This document shows positions 43,164-53,309 of a stretch of 64,000 nt of DNA, piece by piece; the first letter of the stretch is position 1, and the number at the start of each line of letters is the position of its first letter. Source of the DNA: UBA4742 sp963773335 (GTDB taxonomy: Bacteria > Actinomycetota > Acidimicrobiia > Acidimicrobiales > Acidimicrobilacustridaceae). The position numbers and the translations under genes were made by a program. The DNA lies in assembly GCA_963773335.1 (NCBI GenBank), contig CAVZAT010000006.1, positions 186,001-250,000 of the forward strand. Reading direction: 5' to 3'. Under the pieces are notes generated by a model. It saw only the letters and a list, made by a program, of their open reading frames with translations. It did no database searches and was not told the origin of the DNA.

Positions 43164-44372
43164 ATGTCCTGGGCCCTGTTGATCGTCGGTTGCTGGTGTG
43201 CGCTGCACGCGCTCAACGCGTGGCGACCGGTGCGGCACAACCGGGTGCTGTACGTGTGGAGCTTCTTCGCCTCCTGGCTGACCATCGAGGCGGCGCCGGA
43301 GTGGCTGGTGGTCGAGGCCGTGGTCGCTGGCCTGTTGGTGCGGGGCGGCGCCCTGACGGCTCCGGTCGGCTGGGTCGGGCTGGTCCTGCTGGTGGGGTCG
43401 TGGCTCTATGAGCTGGGGCTGATCCTGCAGGGTCGGGCCACCGCGGCCATCGCCACCACGGCCATGGGCGACTTCGGCCTCGAGGCCCTGGCCGGCCGTC
43501 CGCACGACCGCCCGGGCAAGGTGCGCATCGAGCGCAACATCGTGTTTCGTCGGGTGGCCGGCCGGGAGCTCAAGCTCGACGTGTACCGGCCCCGCGCCGA
43601 CGGTGAACGACGCCCGGCCATCCTGCAGATCCACGGTGGCGCCTGGGTGATCGGCGACAAGCGCGAACAGGGCATCCCGTTGCTCAAGTACCTGGCTTCG
43701 CGAGGCTGGGTGGGCTTCAACGCCAACTACCGGCTCAGCCCGGGCGCCACGTTCCCCGACCACCTGGTGGACATCAAGGCCGCGCTCGTCTGGATTCGGG
43801 CCCACGCCGAGGAGTACGGCGTCGACCCCGACTTCGTGGTCGTGACCGGCGGTTCGGCGGGAGGCCACCTCACCGCCCTGATGGGGCTGACCGCCAACCA
43901 GGCCCGGTACCAACCCGGCTTCGAGCAGGCCGACACCTCCGTGCAGGCGGCCGTGCCCTTCTACGGGGTCTACGACTTCACCAACCGCAACGACACGATG
44001 CCCCCTGAGTTCCGCAAATGGATCGCCCAGCCGCTGGTGATCAAGGCCTTCATCGACGAAGAGCCCGAGCGCTACACGGCGGCCTCGCCGGTCGACCAGA
44101 TCCACCCCGACGCCCCGCCCTTCCTGATCGCGCACGGGGACAAGGACACGCTGGCCCCGGTGGCCGACGCCCGGACGTTCGCCCAGCAGCTCTCGGCGGT
44201 CTCACGTGCCCAGGTCGTCTACGTGGAGCTCAAGGGCGCCCAGCACGCCTTCGACGTCTTCAGCTCGCCACGCACCCGGCGGATGGTCCAGGCCACCGAG
44301 GCCTTCCTGTTCGCGGTCCACCAGGACCACCTCCAACATCGCGAACCGTTGTCGGCGCCGAAGTCGTCCTGA
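43164..44372 (+). CDS. Membrane-anchored alpha/beta-hydrolase (BD-FAE/Lip-type esterase)
   Basis: 402 residues. About three N-terminal hydrophobic helices (residues 1-90) precede a hormone-sensitive-lipase-like domain: HGGAWVIGDKR oxyanion hole, nucleophile in VTGGSAGGHLTAL, acid Asp in AHGDKDTLAPV and catalytic His in AQHAFDVFSSPR. It resembles mycobacterial membrane-linked Lip esterases that hydrolyse acyl esters. It is divergent from the FadD19-like gene and may share the KstR-like site; steryl-ester cleavage is only a guess. Confidence 0.82.
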   Translation: MSWALLIVGCWCALHALNAWRPVRHNRVLYVWSFFASWLTIEAAPEWLVVEAVVAGLLVRGGALTAPVGWVGLVLLVGSWLYELGLILQGRATAAIATTAMGDFGLEALAGRPHDRPGKVRIERNIVFRRVAGRELKLDVYRPRADGERRPAILQIHGGAWVIGDKREQGIPLLKYLASRGWVGFNANYRLSPGATFPDHLVDIKAALVWIRAHAEEYGVDPDFVVVTGGSAGGHLTALMGLTANQARYQPGFEQADTSVQAAVPFYGVYDFTNRNDTMPPEFRKWIAQPLVIKAFIDEEPERYTAASPVDQIHPDAPPFLIAHGDKDTLAPVADARTFAQQLSAVSRAQVVYVELKGAQHAFDVFSSPRTRRMVQATEAFLFAVHQDHLQHREPLSAPKSS

Positions 44373-44556
44373 TCGATCCGGTCCGTCGGTGGCTTCAGAG
44401 GGTCGTTGCTCGGGGTGGTCGGCGAGCCGGTTGTATTGGGTTGATCGAGAGGAGCGCGGTCGCGAACCATCACGCCGGCGATCGCGGGGGCCTGGGTGCT
44501 CCTGGCCCTCACCGACGTGTTGCTCGCCGCGTCAGCCACCTGATCCGAGGTCGCAC

Positions 44557-44562
44557 TAGGTT
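44557..44562 (+). promoter_or_regulatory. Putative -10 (TAGGTT) for the peptide-binding lipoprotein
   Basis: TAGGTT with a leader of about 70 nt before GTG 44640. Nothing else definite was seen in 44373-44556. Confidence 0.3.
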
Positions 44563-44639
44563 GTGGAGCGCCGCGGGTGGGGAACCCGATGGCGGATCAT
44601 CGATTGCCAGTCGTCGAAGCTGTAGGTAGGGGGAATCTC

Positions 44640-46320
44640 GTGGATCACGTCGTGCCTGTCCGCTCGCACCGAGCCGTTGCGTCACTGGTCGCCGTCCTGG
44701 CGGTGGTGACGCTGTTGGCCGCCGCATGTGGAGGCAGCTCCAGTTCTGGCACCACCAGTGGCACCAACCCCAAGGCGGCCAAGAACGGCACCAACATCAC
44801 GGTGCCCGACCCGGGTCAGCCCAAGTCGGGGGGCACGCTCACCTTCGGCCTCAACGCCGAGACGAACGGATGGAGCCCGGTCCTCGACGAGTGGGCCGGG
44901 TCGGCCTACATCGTGGCCGGCGCCATCTTCGACCACCTGGCCGAGTACAACACCAAGGACCAGCCCACGCCGTACCTGGCCCAGTCGATCACCCCCAACG
45001 CCGACTTCACGGTGTGGACCATCAAGATGCGGTCGGGGGTCCTGTTCCAGGACGGCGAGAAGTGCGATGCCAGCGCGGTGGCCGCCAACTTCAACGCCCA
45101 ACGGGCCTCGGCCCTCACCGGCCCGGTGTTCCAGACGGTGACCGACGTCAAGGTGGTCGACGACCTGACCGTGCAGCTGACCATGAACCAGCCCTGGTCG
45201 ACCTTCCCCAACACCCTCACCACCCAGCCCGGTGCCATGGCCGCCCCTCAGGCCATGCTGAACCAGAAGGACGGTGGTGCCACCCATCCGGTGGGCACCG
45301 GTCCCTTCACCTTCTCGACCTGGACGCCCAACTCCTCACTGGTGGTCAAGAAGAACCCCAACTACTGGCGCAAGGGCTTCCCCTACCTCGACGGCATCAC
45401 CTTCCAGATCCAGACCGACGCGGCCACCCGGACGGGCGCCCTGGAGACCGGCGAGGACGGCGTCATCGAGCAGCAGGACCCCGGCCAGATCAAGGCCCTG
45501 GCCTCACAGGCGGAGGCCGGCAAGCTGCAGTTCTTCACCGACTCGGGCCTCTATCAGACCGAGTCGTTCCAGGCCCTGAACACCGCGGTCGCTCCGTTCA
45601 ACGACCCGCTGGCCCGCCAGATCGTGGCCTACGCCACCGATCGGGTGAACCTGGTCAAGGCGCCGTTCCAGGGCGTGTTCACCCCCGCCACCGGACCGTT
45701 CGGGCCGGGTGAGCCCTACTACGTGCCCAACACCGGCAACCCGGCCTTCGACCTGACCAAGGCCAAGCAGCTCGAAGCCCAGTACGAGGCCAAGAACGGC
45801 CATCCCCTGAGCTTCACCATGCTCATCACGCCCCAGTCGACGGTGGTGGCCACCGGTCAGTTCCTGCAGCAGGCGATGAAGCAGGCGGGGGTGAACATGA
45901 CCCTCAAGCCCGAGGACCAGGTCACCCTCATCCAGGACGTCATCCTGGGCAACTACCAGTCGACCGCCTTCCTGCAGTTCGGCACGGTGACCCTGGACAC
46001 GATGTTCGTGTTCATCGTCAACACCACCATCAAGCCGGTGGGTGGGCTCTCGCTCAACTACACGCGCTACGACGACCCCGTGCTCACCCAGGCCATGCTC
46101 AACGCCCGCAAGACCGGGAACCTCCAGCAGCAGATCGCCCAGTACAAGATCGCGGCAGCAGCGGCTGGGCAAGGACCTCAACTTCATCTTCTGGGCTCAC
46201 AACCTGCAGTCGATCGCCTACACCAACCAGGTGCACGGGCTCACGGGCTACAAGTTGCCCAACGGTGACACCGCGTTGACCCAGATCGTGCCGCTGACCT
46301 TCGCCACCTGGAAGAGCTGA
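44640..46320 (+). CDS. Solute-binding lipoprotein (SBP_bac_5, peptide/nickel type), frameshift near 46152
   Basis: About 559 residues after removing one base. GTG 44640 with AGGGGGAA upstream gives a signal peptide with lipobox L-A-A-A-C. GGTLTFGLNAETNGWSPVLD, LAQSITPNADFTVWTIKMRSG, GTGPFTFSTWTP and NPNYWRKGFPYLDGITF are the usual marks of extracytoplasmic family 5. The end (KDLNFIFWAHNLQSIAY ... FATWKS) is in the next frame. No permease or ATPase gene is nearby, so it is an orphan receptor whose transporter lies elsewhere. Confidence 0.85.
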
Positions 46321-46359
46321 CCCAGACCACGCGAGGCCCCACCCCGACGGGAGTGGGCC

Positions 46360-47241
46360 TCAGCCCGAGAACCGATCGAGCAGGGCGGCCAGCGCCAGGG
46401 GCTGGTCGCCCTGGATGCTGTGACCGGCGTCGTCGACCACCACCACCTCGGCGGTGGGCTGACGCCGGCGCAGCTCGGCCAGGTCGTCGTCGTCCACCAC
46501 CGGCGAGCGCGAGCCGTGGGCCAACAAGATGGGCACGGCCAGCGCCGAGGTGGCCTCCCACAGGTCGTCGAACTGGCCGGCCAGGTCGTCCAGCCGCTCG
46601 CCCAGGTGGTCGTAGCGCCACACCCACGTGCCGTCCGGTTGTTCCTTGGCGTTGTGCAGCACGCCGCGGCGCAACGACGACTCCGAGCGGGTGGGATTGA
46701 AGGCGATGGTGCGCTCGAGCAGGGCGTCGAAGCTGTCGAAGCTGGGTGGCCCATCGACGAAGGCGACCACGGCGGCGGCCTTCTCCTGGTTGACCCCGGG
46801 GGTGACGTCCACCAGGACCAGGCGCTCGGCCAGCGTCGGATGGGCGGCGAGGGTGGCGATGGCGGTGAGCCCGCCCAGTGACATCCCGACCAGGGTGGTG
46901 GCGGCGGGGGCCAGGGCGTCGATGGCGGCGGCCACGTCGTCGGCCATGGCCTGGGGGCGGTAGTCGCGGTCGGGTCGCCAGGCCGAGTGACCGTGGCCGG
47001 GCAGGTCGATGGCCACCAGTGGACGGGCCAGGGCCAGGGCCACCGTGTCCCAGGTATGGGCGTTCTGGGCCCCACCGTGGATGAGCACCAGCTCGGCCGG
47101 CGTGTCGCCCCACACCACCGCGCTGATCGGCGATCCTGACGGGGTGTCGACCTGGGTGCGCCGCACGGGTCGCGGATCGAAGACCAGCCCCACCTCGGCC
47201 GCGTTGTCGGCCAGCATCGAGAACTCGTCGTAGTCAGCCAT
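46360..47241 (-). CDS. Alpha/beta-hydrolase
   Basis: 293 residues. LVLIHGGAQNAHTWD (oxyanion), DLPGHGHSAW, nucleophile in LVGMSLGGLTAIA and catalytic His in VDDAGHSIQGDQP show a complete triad. The cap segment is short. Cytosolic; could hydrolyse an ester, lactone or C-C bond. TAGGCT lies 6 nt before the ATG, indicating leaderless transcription. Convergent with the lipoprotein gene. Confidence 0.87.
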   Translation of the reverse strand: MADYDEFSMLADNAAEVGLVFDPRPVRRTQVDTPSGSPISAVVWGDTPAELVLIHGGAQNAHTWDTVALALARPLVAIDLPGHGHSAWRPDRDYRPQAMADDVAAAIDALAPAATTLVGMSLGGLTAIATLAAHPTLAERLVLVDVTPGVNQEKAAAVVAFVDGPPSFDSFDALLERTIAFNPTRSESSLRRGVLHNAKEQPDGTWVWRYDHLGERLDDLAGQFDDLWEATSALAVPILLAHGSRSPVVDDDDLAELRRRQPTAEVVVVDDAGHSIQGDQPLALAALLDRFSG

Positions 47242-47247
47242 GGCGGC

Positions 47248-47253
47248 AGCCTA
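47248..47253 (-). promoter_or_regulatory. Putative -10 (TAGGCT), leaderless
   Basis: TAGGCT on the minus strand, 6 nt before the hydrolase ATG at 47241. Confidence 0.4.
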
Positions 47254-47341
47254 GGACGCAGGTTCGTCACCAGATCTGTCGGTGGCGCGGGATGCCAGGC
47301 GGCACCCCGACGAGTTGCCGGGTCCCGCCGCCTGCGGTGGG

Positions 47342-47438
47342 GGCGCAGCAGGTATTGGGTCAGCGGGAGCCCCTGTGCCTTGGAGGCGTCGGCCACGTCG
47401 TCGGGCACGTCTCGAATCTGGATCACGCGGCACACCAT
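47342..47438 (-). pseudogene. Truncated FitA/VapB-type antitoxin remnant
   Basis: From ATG 47438 the first 31 codons read MVCRVIQIRDVPDDVADASK then AQGLPLTQYLL, the ribbon-helix-helix DNA-binding start of FitA-like antitoxins (R-x-I-Q-I-R-D-V-P-D-D-V). After LTQYLL none of the three frames looks like an antitoxin, and no PIN-domain toxin follows. Probably the remains of a lost toxin-antitoxin pair. Confidence 0.55.
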
Positions 47439-47470
47439 CGCCACGCCACCCACGAGCGTCTGGGGGGAGC

Positions 47471-48172
47471 TCAGGTGGCCCGGCGATCCCACATGGCCTT
47501 GTACATGGCCGCGCCGTACAGCCCGAAGCCCAGCCACAGCCCGGGGATGGTCCACGGGGGCGGAACCAGGCTGTCGATCACCACCAGGTAGACGAACAGC
47601 AGCGCGGTGAGCGTGACCTGGGGGATCGGCACCCACCGCAGCCACCGGAATCGGTCGCCCCGCGGGCGCGGCGACCTGGGATCGGGGAACGCGTCGCCGC
47701 GCAGCCCGTGCTGGTGCACCAGGTGCAGCCGCAGCACCATGGCGTCGTCGAACTCCACGCCGCACAAAGGGCAGGCCACCAGTTCGGGTCCATGGCGGCG
47801 GCGCTGCGGGTTGCCGAAGAAGTCGGTCGTCTCGTCGGTCTGGAACCGGTCGTCCCAGCCCCCCGATCGCGACGGGGGCGGATCGAAGCCGGCCGCGGGT
47901 CGGCCCTGGGGTGGAGCCCAGGTGTCGCGGGGCCGTGGGTGATCTGCGAAAGCGAAGCCGCCCGGAGCCGCCGGCTGGGGCCGCCAGCCGGCCCGGATGA
48001 GGGCCACGGCCTCGTTCAGCTCCTGGGTGCGGCGCTCGGCCTCGGCCAGCTCGGCGGGCGACGCGTCCTGATGCAGATCGGGATGGTGGGCGCGCAGCAG
48101 GTGCCGGTAGGTGGCTTCGATCTGGTCGGCCGGCGCCCGGGGATCGAGTCCCAGCACCTGGAACGGATTCAT
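47471..48172 (-). CDS. J-domain protein with a C2H2-like finger and two membrane helices
   Basis: 233 residues from ATG 48172. The N-terminal J domain (MNPFQVLGLDPRAPADQIEA ... RAHHPDLHQDA) keeps the HPD tripeptide that activates Hsp70. A Pro/Gly-rich linker leads to CPLCGVEFDD ... LHLVHQH, a Cys2-His2 pattern uncommon in bacteria, then two C-terminal hydrophobic helices (VTLTALLFVYLVVIDSL and a following one). It may recruit DnaK to the membrane. Divergent from gnd. Confidence 0.78.
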   Translation of the reverse strand: MNPFQVLGLDPRAPADQIEATYRHLLRAHHPDLHQDASPAELAEAERRTQELNEAVALIRAGWRPQPAAPGGFAFADHPRPRDTWAPPQGRPAAGFDPPPSRSGGWDDRFQTDETTDFFGNPQRRRHGPELVACPLCGVEFDDAMVLRLHLVHQHGLRGDAFPDPRSPRPRGDRFRWLRWVPIPQVTLTALLFVYLVVIDSLVPPPWTIPGLWLGFGLYGAAMYKAMWDRRAT

Positions 48173-48309
48173 CCGGAAGTTCCGTCGGCGCCACGTGGGC
48201 TCGATCCAGCTTCGGGCATCGGGAAAATCCGGTGGAATGGGCCGCACGAGCTATTCGGATCGGCCACCATGGGCAGACGGCCCAGAACCATCATCACCTG
48301 GAGGATCCC

Positions 48310-49347
48310 ATGCAGCTCGGAATGGTCGGACTCGGTCGTATGGGCGCCAACCTGGTCAGGCGCCTCGTGCGCGACGGCCACACCTGCGTGGTCTACGACG
48401 TGAGCGCCGAGGCAGTGGCGTCGCTGGCGGCCGAACACGACGCCATCACCGGCGCCACCACCCTCGACGAGTTCGTGGCTGGGCTCGACGCTCCCAAGGT
48501 CGCGTGGGTGATGGTGCCGGCCGCCTTCGCCGGCCAGACCGTCGAACAGCTGGCCGAGCGCATGAGCCCGGGCGACATCGTGATCGATGGCGGCAACACC
48601 TACTACCGCGACGACATCGACCGGGCCCAGACGCTGGCCCCCAAGGGCATCCACTACGTGGACGTCGGCACCAGTGGCGGGGTGTTCGGACTGGAACGCG
48701 GCTTCTGCCTCATGATCGGCGGTGAGGACGACGTCGTGGCCCACATCGATCCGCTGCTGGCCACCATCGCCCCGGGAGCCGGCGACATCGAGCGCACGCC
48801 CGGTCGCACGGGTGAGTTCGCCACCAGCGAGCAGGGCTACCTGCACTGCGGGCCGACCGGGGCGGGGCACTTCGTGAAGATGGTCCACAACGGCATCGAG
48901 TACGGGCTGATGGCGGCCTACGCCGAGGGCCTCAACATCATCCGTGGGGCCGATGTCGGGCTGCGGGCGGTCGATGCCGCCGGCGACGCCGAGACCACCC
49001 CGCTGCGCGAACCGAAGTACTACCAGTACGAGATCGACACCCGAGAGGTGGCCGAGGTGTGGCGTCGAGGAAGTGTGGTCGCGTCTTGGCTGCTCGACCT
49101 GACCGCCACGGCCCTGGTGGAGGATCCGCAGTTGGCCACCTTCGCCGGGCGGGTGTCGGATTCGGGCGAAGGCCGCTGGACCTCGCTGGCCGCCATCGAC
49201 GAGGGCGTCCCGGCCCCGGTGCTGACCACGTCGCTGTACTCCCGGTTCAGCTCGCGGGGCGAGGCCGACTTCGCCGACAAGATCCTGTCGGCCATGCGCA
49301 AGCAGTTCGGCGGCCATGACGAGAAGCCCCATGACGACAAGGCTTGA
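48310..49347 (+). CDS. gnd: 6-phosphogluconate dehydrogenase, decarboxylating (short form)
   Basis: 345 residues, ATG after GGAGG. GMVGLGRMGANLVRRL is the dinucleotide fold, IVIDGGNTYYRDD and DVGTSGG the substrate loop, and HCGPTGAGHFVKMVHNGIEY the family signature with catalytic Lys. The short length fits the GndA-type enzyme, often NAD-preferring. It oxidises 6-phosphogluconate to ribulose 5-phosphate and CO2. It leads a same-strand run of epimerase, pgi and ppgK. Confidence 0.93.
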   Translation: MQLGMVGLGRMGANLVRRLVRDGHTCVVYDVSAEAVASLAAEHDAITGATTLDEFVAGLDAPKVAWVMVPAAFAGQTVEQLAERMSPGDIVIDGGNTYYRDDIDRAQTLAPKGIHYVDVGTSGGVFGLERGFCLMIGGEDDVVAHIDPLLATIAPGAGDIERTPGRTGEFATSEQGYLHCGPTGAGHFVKMVHNGIEYGLMAAYAEGLNIIRGADVGLRAVDAAGDAETTPLREPKYYQYEIDTREVAEVWRRGSVVASWLLDLTATALVEDPQLATFAGRVSDSGEGRWTSLAAIDEGVPAPVLTTSLYSRFSSRGEADFADKILSAMRKQFGGHDEKPHDDKA

Positions 49348-49356
49348 CGCGCGTTC

Positions 49357-50304
49357 GTGGGCGACCACGGCGTGAGCGTGGCCCCCGGCGTCCGCATCCA
49401 TGCCCTCGATGGTCGCGCCGCGGTGACGTTGGCGGTGGGAGCGATGGCGGCCACGGTGGTGCCGGGCCTGGGTCTGGTGGGGACGTCGTTGCGGCGTAAC
49501 GACGACGAGTTCCTGGCCCTGCCCCAGTCGCTCGACGACTACGCCAAGGGCCACACCACCGGTCTGCCGCTGCTGGCCCCGTGGGCCAACCGGCTGGCCG
49601 GCGACACCTACAAGGTGGGCAACCTGACCGTGGATCTGACCGATGCGCCGCGGGTGCACCGGGATGGGGCCGGTCTGCCGATCCACGGGACGCTGGGCGC
49701 CGACGACGGGTGGCAGGTGGCGCGGGTGGGCACCGACACGCGCAGCGCGGTGCTGGTCTCGCGCCTCGACGTGGGCGAGCGGCCCGACCTGTTGGAGTCG
49801 TTCCCCTTTCCCCATGTGCTCACCGTCGAGCACCGGCTCGACGCCACCACCCTCACCGTGGCCACGACTGTGCGGGCCACGGGTCGGCGTCGGGTGCCGG
49901 TGGCCTTCGGCTGGCACCCCTACCTGCGCCTCCCGGGCATCCGGCGTGGCTCGATGCGGGTGATCCTGCCCGCCCGGCGCCACCTGTTGGTCGACGAGCA
50001 CGGCATCCCGACGGGCGCGGGCCAGCGCCTGGCTCCTCAGGCCGAACTGCTGGGCAGCCGGACCTACGACGACCTCTTCGCCCTTGGGCGCGACCGCCGG
50101 CTGGGGCTGGCCTCGAGCGAGCACACGCTCAGCCTGCTCTTCGACCGCAACTACGGCTACTTGCAGGTGTACGCCCCCGCCGACGCCAACCTGTGCTGCT
50201 TGGAGCCCATGACCGCTCCCACCAACGCCCTGGTCACCGGAACGTGTCCCTTCGTCTCGCCGGGCCAGTCCTTCACCGCCCGATTCAGCCTCACCGTCAC
50301 CTGA
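49357..50304 (+). CDS. Aldose 1-epimerase-family protein (GalM-like)
   Basis: 315 residues, GTG start (a second in-frame GTG at 49372 is possible). PLLAPWANRL, IHGTLGADDGW (catalytic His region), VAFGWHPYLRLPG and the late acid CLEPMTAPTNAL fit galactose mutarotase and glucose-6-phosphate 1-epimerase relatives. It would interconvert alpha and beta sugar anomers. It lies 9 bp after gnd and 19 bp before pgi. Confidence 0.87.
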   Translation: MGDHGVSVAPGVRIHALDGRAAVTLAVGAMAATVVPGLGLVGTSLRRNDDEFLALPQSLDDYAKGHTTGLPLLAPWANRLAGDTYKVGNLTVDLTDAPRVHRDGAGLPIHGTLGADDGWQVARVGTDTRSAVLVSRLDVGERPDLLESFPFPHVLTVEHRLDATTLTVATTVRATGRRRVPVAFGWHPYLRLPGIRRGSMRVILPARRHLLVDEHGIPTGAGQRLAPQAELLGSRTYDDLFALGRDRRLGLASSEHTLSLLFDRNYGYLQVYAPADANLCCLEPMTAPTNALVTGTCPFVSPGQSFTARFSLTVT

Positions 50305-50323
50305 CCCTTCCAGGAGCCCTGCC

Positions 50324-51968
<1,645 letters not shown>

Positions 51969-51990
51969 GCCGTTCTCGCGAAGGAGACCC

Positions 51991-52734
51991 ATGCAGGCAC
52001 TCGGCATCGACATCGGTGGCACCGGCATCAAGGGAGCCATGGTCGACACGGCCACGGGCAAGTTCACCACCGACCGGCTGCGCATCAAGACCCCGCATCC
52101 GGCCACGCCCGATGCCGTGGCCGCGGTGGTGGGCGAGATCTCACAGCACTTCCGCTGGAAGGGGCCGATCGGCGCCACCTTCCCCGGTGTGGTCAAGGGG
52201 GGCACCATCCACACCGCGGCCAACGTCGACCATGCCTGGCTCGGTCTCGCCGCCGGCCGCGTGTTCTCCAAGGCCACCGGCGTGCCCGTGGCCGTGGTCA
52301 ACGACGCGGACGCCGCCGGCGAAGCCGAGGCCCGATTCGGTCACCCACAAGGTCGCACGGGGGTCGTGCTGCTGCTCACGCTGGGCACCGGCATCGGCAG
52401 CGCCCTGGTGGCCGACGGTGTGCTGATCCCCAACACCGAGCTGGGGCACCTGAAGATGACCGCCAAGCAGCTCGACGCCGAGAAGTTGGCGTCCGAGCTG
52501 GTGCGCGAGCGCGAGAAGCTGAGCTGGCGCAAGTGGGCCAAGCGGGTCAGCCGCTACCTCGAGGCCCTCGAGGTGCTGTTCTGGCCCGACCTGTTCGTGC
52601 TGGGCGGCGGCGTGTCCGCCTCGGCCGACAAGTTCCTGCCCAAGCTCAAGTGTCGGACACCGGTGGTGGCGGCCCAACTCGAGAACCGGGCCGGCATCGT
52701 GGGCGCGGCCCTGGCCGCCGAGCGCGAGGACTGA
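51991..52734 (+). CDS. ppgK: Polyphosphate glucokinase
   Basis: 247 residues, ATG after AAGGAGA. ALGIDIGGTGIKGA is the ROK phosphate loop, NDADAAGEAEARFG and LLTLGTGIGSAL the sugar and phosphate sites, and NTELGHLKM the PPGK-specific segment. It phosphorylates glucose using polyphosphate and/or ATP. It lies 22 bp after pgi, so glucose entry, isomerisation and the pentose-phosphate branch are encoded together. Confidence 0.92.
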   Translation: MQALGIDIGGTGIKGAMVDTATGKFTTDRLRIKTPHPATPDAVAAVVGEISQHFRWKGPIGATFPGVVKGGTIHTAANVDHAWLGLAAGRVFSKATGVPVAVVNDADAAGEAEARFGHPQGRTGVVLLLTLGTGIGSALVADGVLIPNTELGHLKMTAKQLDAEKLASELVREREKLSWRKWAKRVSRYLEALEVLFWPDLFVLGGGVSASADKFLPKLKCRTPVVAAQLENRAGIVGAALAAERED

Positions 52735-52787
52735 TCCGGACACTCGGTGACCGAGCTCAGATCACCGATGGGGTGGAGTCCTGCTGT

Positions 52788-52793
52788 TAGCGT
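52788..52793 (+). promoter_or_regulatory. Putative -10 (TAGCGT), leaderless
   Basis: TAGCGT lies 8 nt before the ATG at 52802. Confidence 0.35.
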
Positions 52794-52801
52794 TCGAGGG
52801 C

Positions 52802-53278
52802 ATGGGAGTCGTCATCATCGTCCTCATCGTCATCGTGGTCATCGCCGCGGGTGCCGCGCTGGCCTTCGGTCCGATGCTGAACAAGAAGGGCGATGCGGCG
52901 ATCAAGCGGTGCAAGGACGAGCTGGGCGCCGACAACATCGAGGTCATCGAGCCCAAGGCCAACGGGTTCGGCACCGAACCGCCGGCCGCCGGCGGCTTGC
53001 GCAGCATGGGTTGCCTGGCCCTCAGCCACACCGACCTGATGTTCGTCACCTGGGCACCACAGAAGGAGTTCCGCATCCCCCGCTCGGCCATCACCTCGGT
53101 GGACACCTCCGCCGACGATCTGGCGGGCGTGCAGAAGGCGATGATCACCGTGGCCTACACCGGTGACGACGGCAGCGAGATCACCGCCTCCTGGCGACTG
53201 ACCGACATCGTGGAGTGGCTGACCGCGCTGGGCTACGACTTCGGACCGGACGGCCCCCCCGCAGCTGCGGAGGACTGA
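52802..53278 (+). CDS. N-terminally anchored protein with a possible PH-like domain
   Basis: 158 residues. One N-terminal membrane helix (about 3-24, nearly all V, I, L and A) anchors a soluble domain with alternating strand-like segments (CLALSHTDLMFVTWAPQKEFRIPRSAI and ITVAYTGDDGSEITASWRL) and a C-terminal helix (DIVEWLTALGYDF), a layout like bacterial PH-fold proteins. No function assigned. Leaderless promoter pattern. Confidence 0.65.
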   Translation: MGVVIIVLIVIVVIAAGAALAFGPMLNKKGDAAIKRCKDELGADNIEVIEPKANGFGTEPPAAGGLRSMGCLALSHTDLMFVTWAPQKEFRIPRSAITSVDTSADDLAGVQKAMITVAYTGDDGSEITASWRLTDIVEWLTALGYDFGPDGPPAAAED

Positions 53279-53309
53279 GGTCCGCCGGCCAGGCTCACTC
53301 CTCGCGCCC

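Noticed and set aside
47251..47433. 60-codon frame beside the antitoxin remnant
   Set aside because: Arg/Pro-rich with no antitoxin features; it is an alternative frame of the degraded region.
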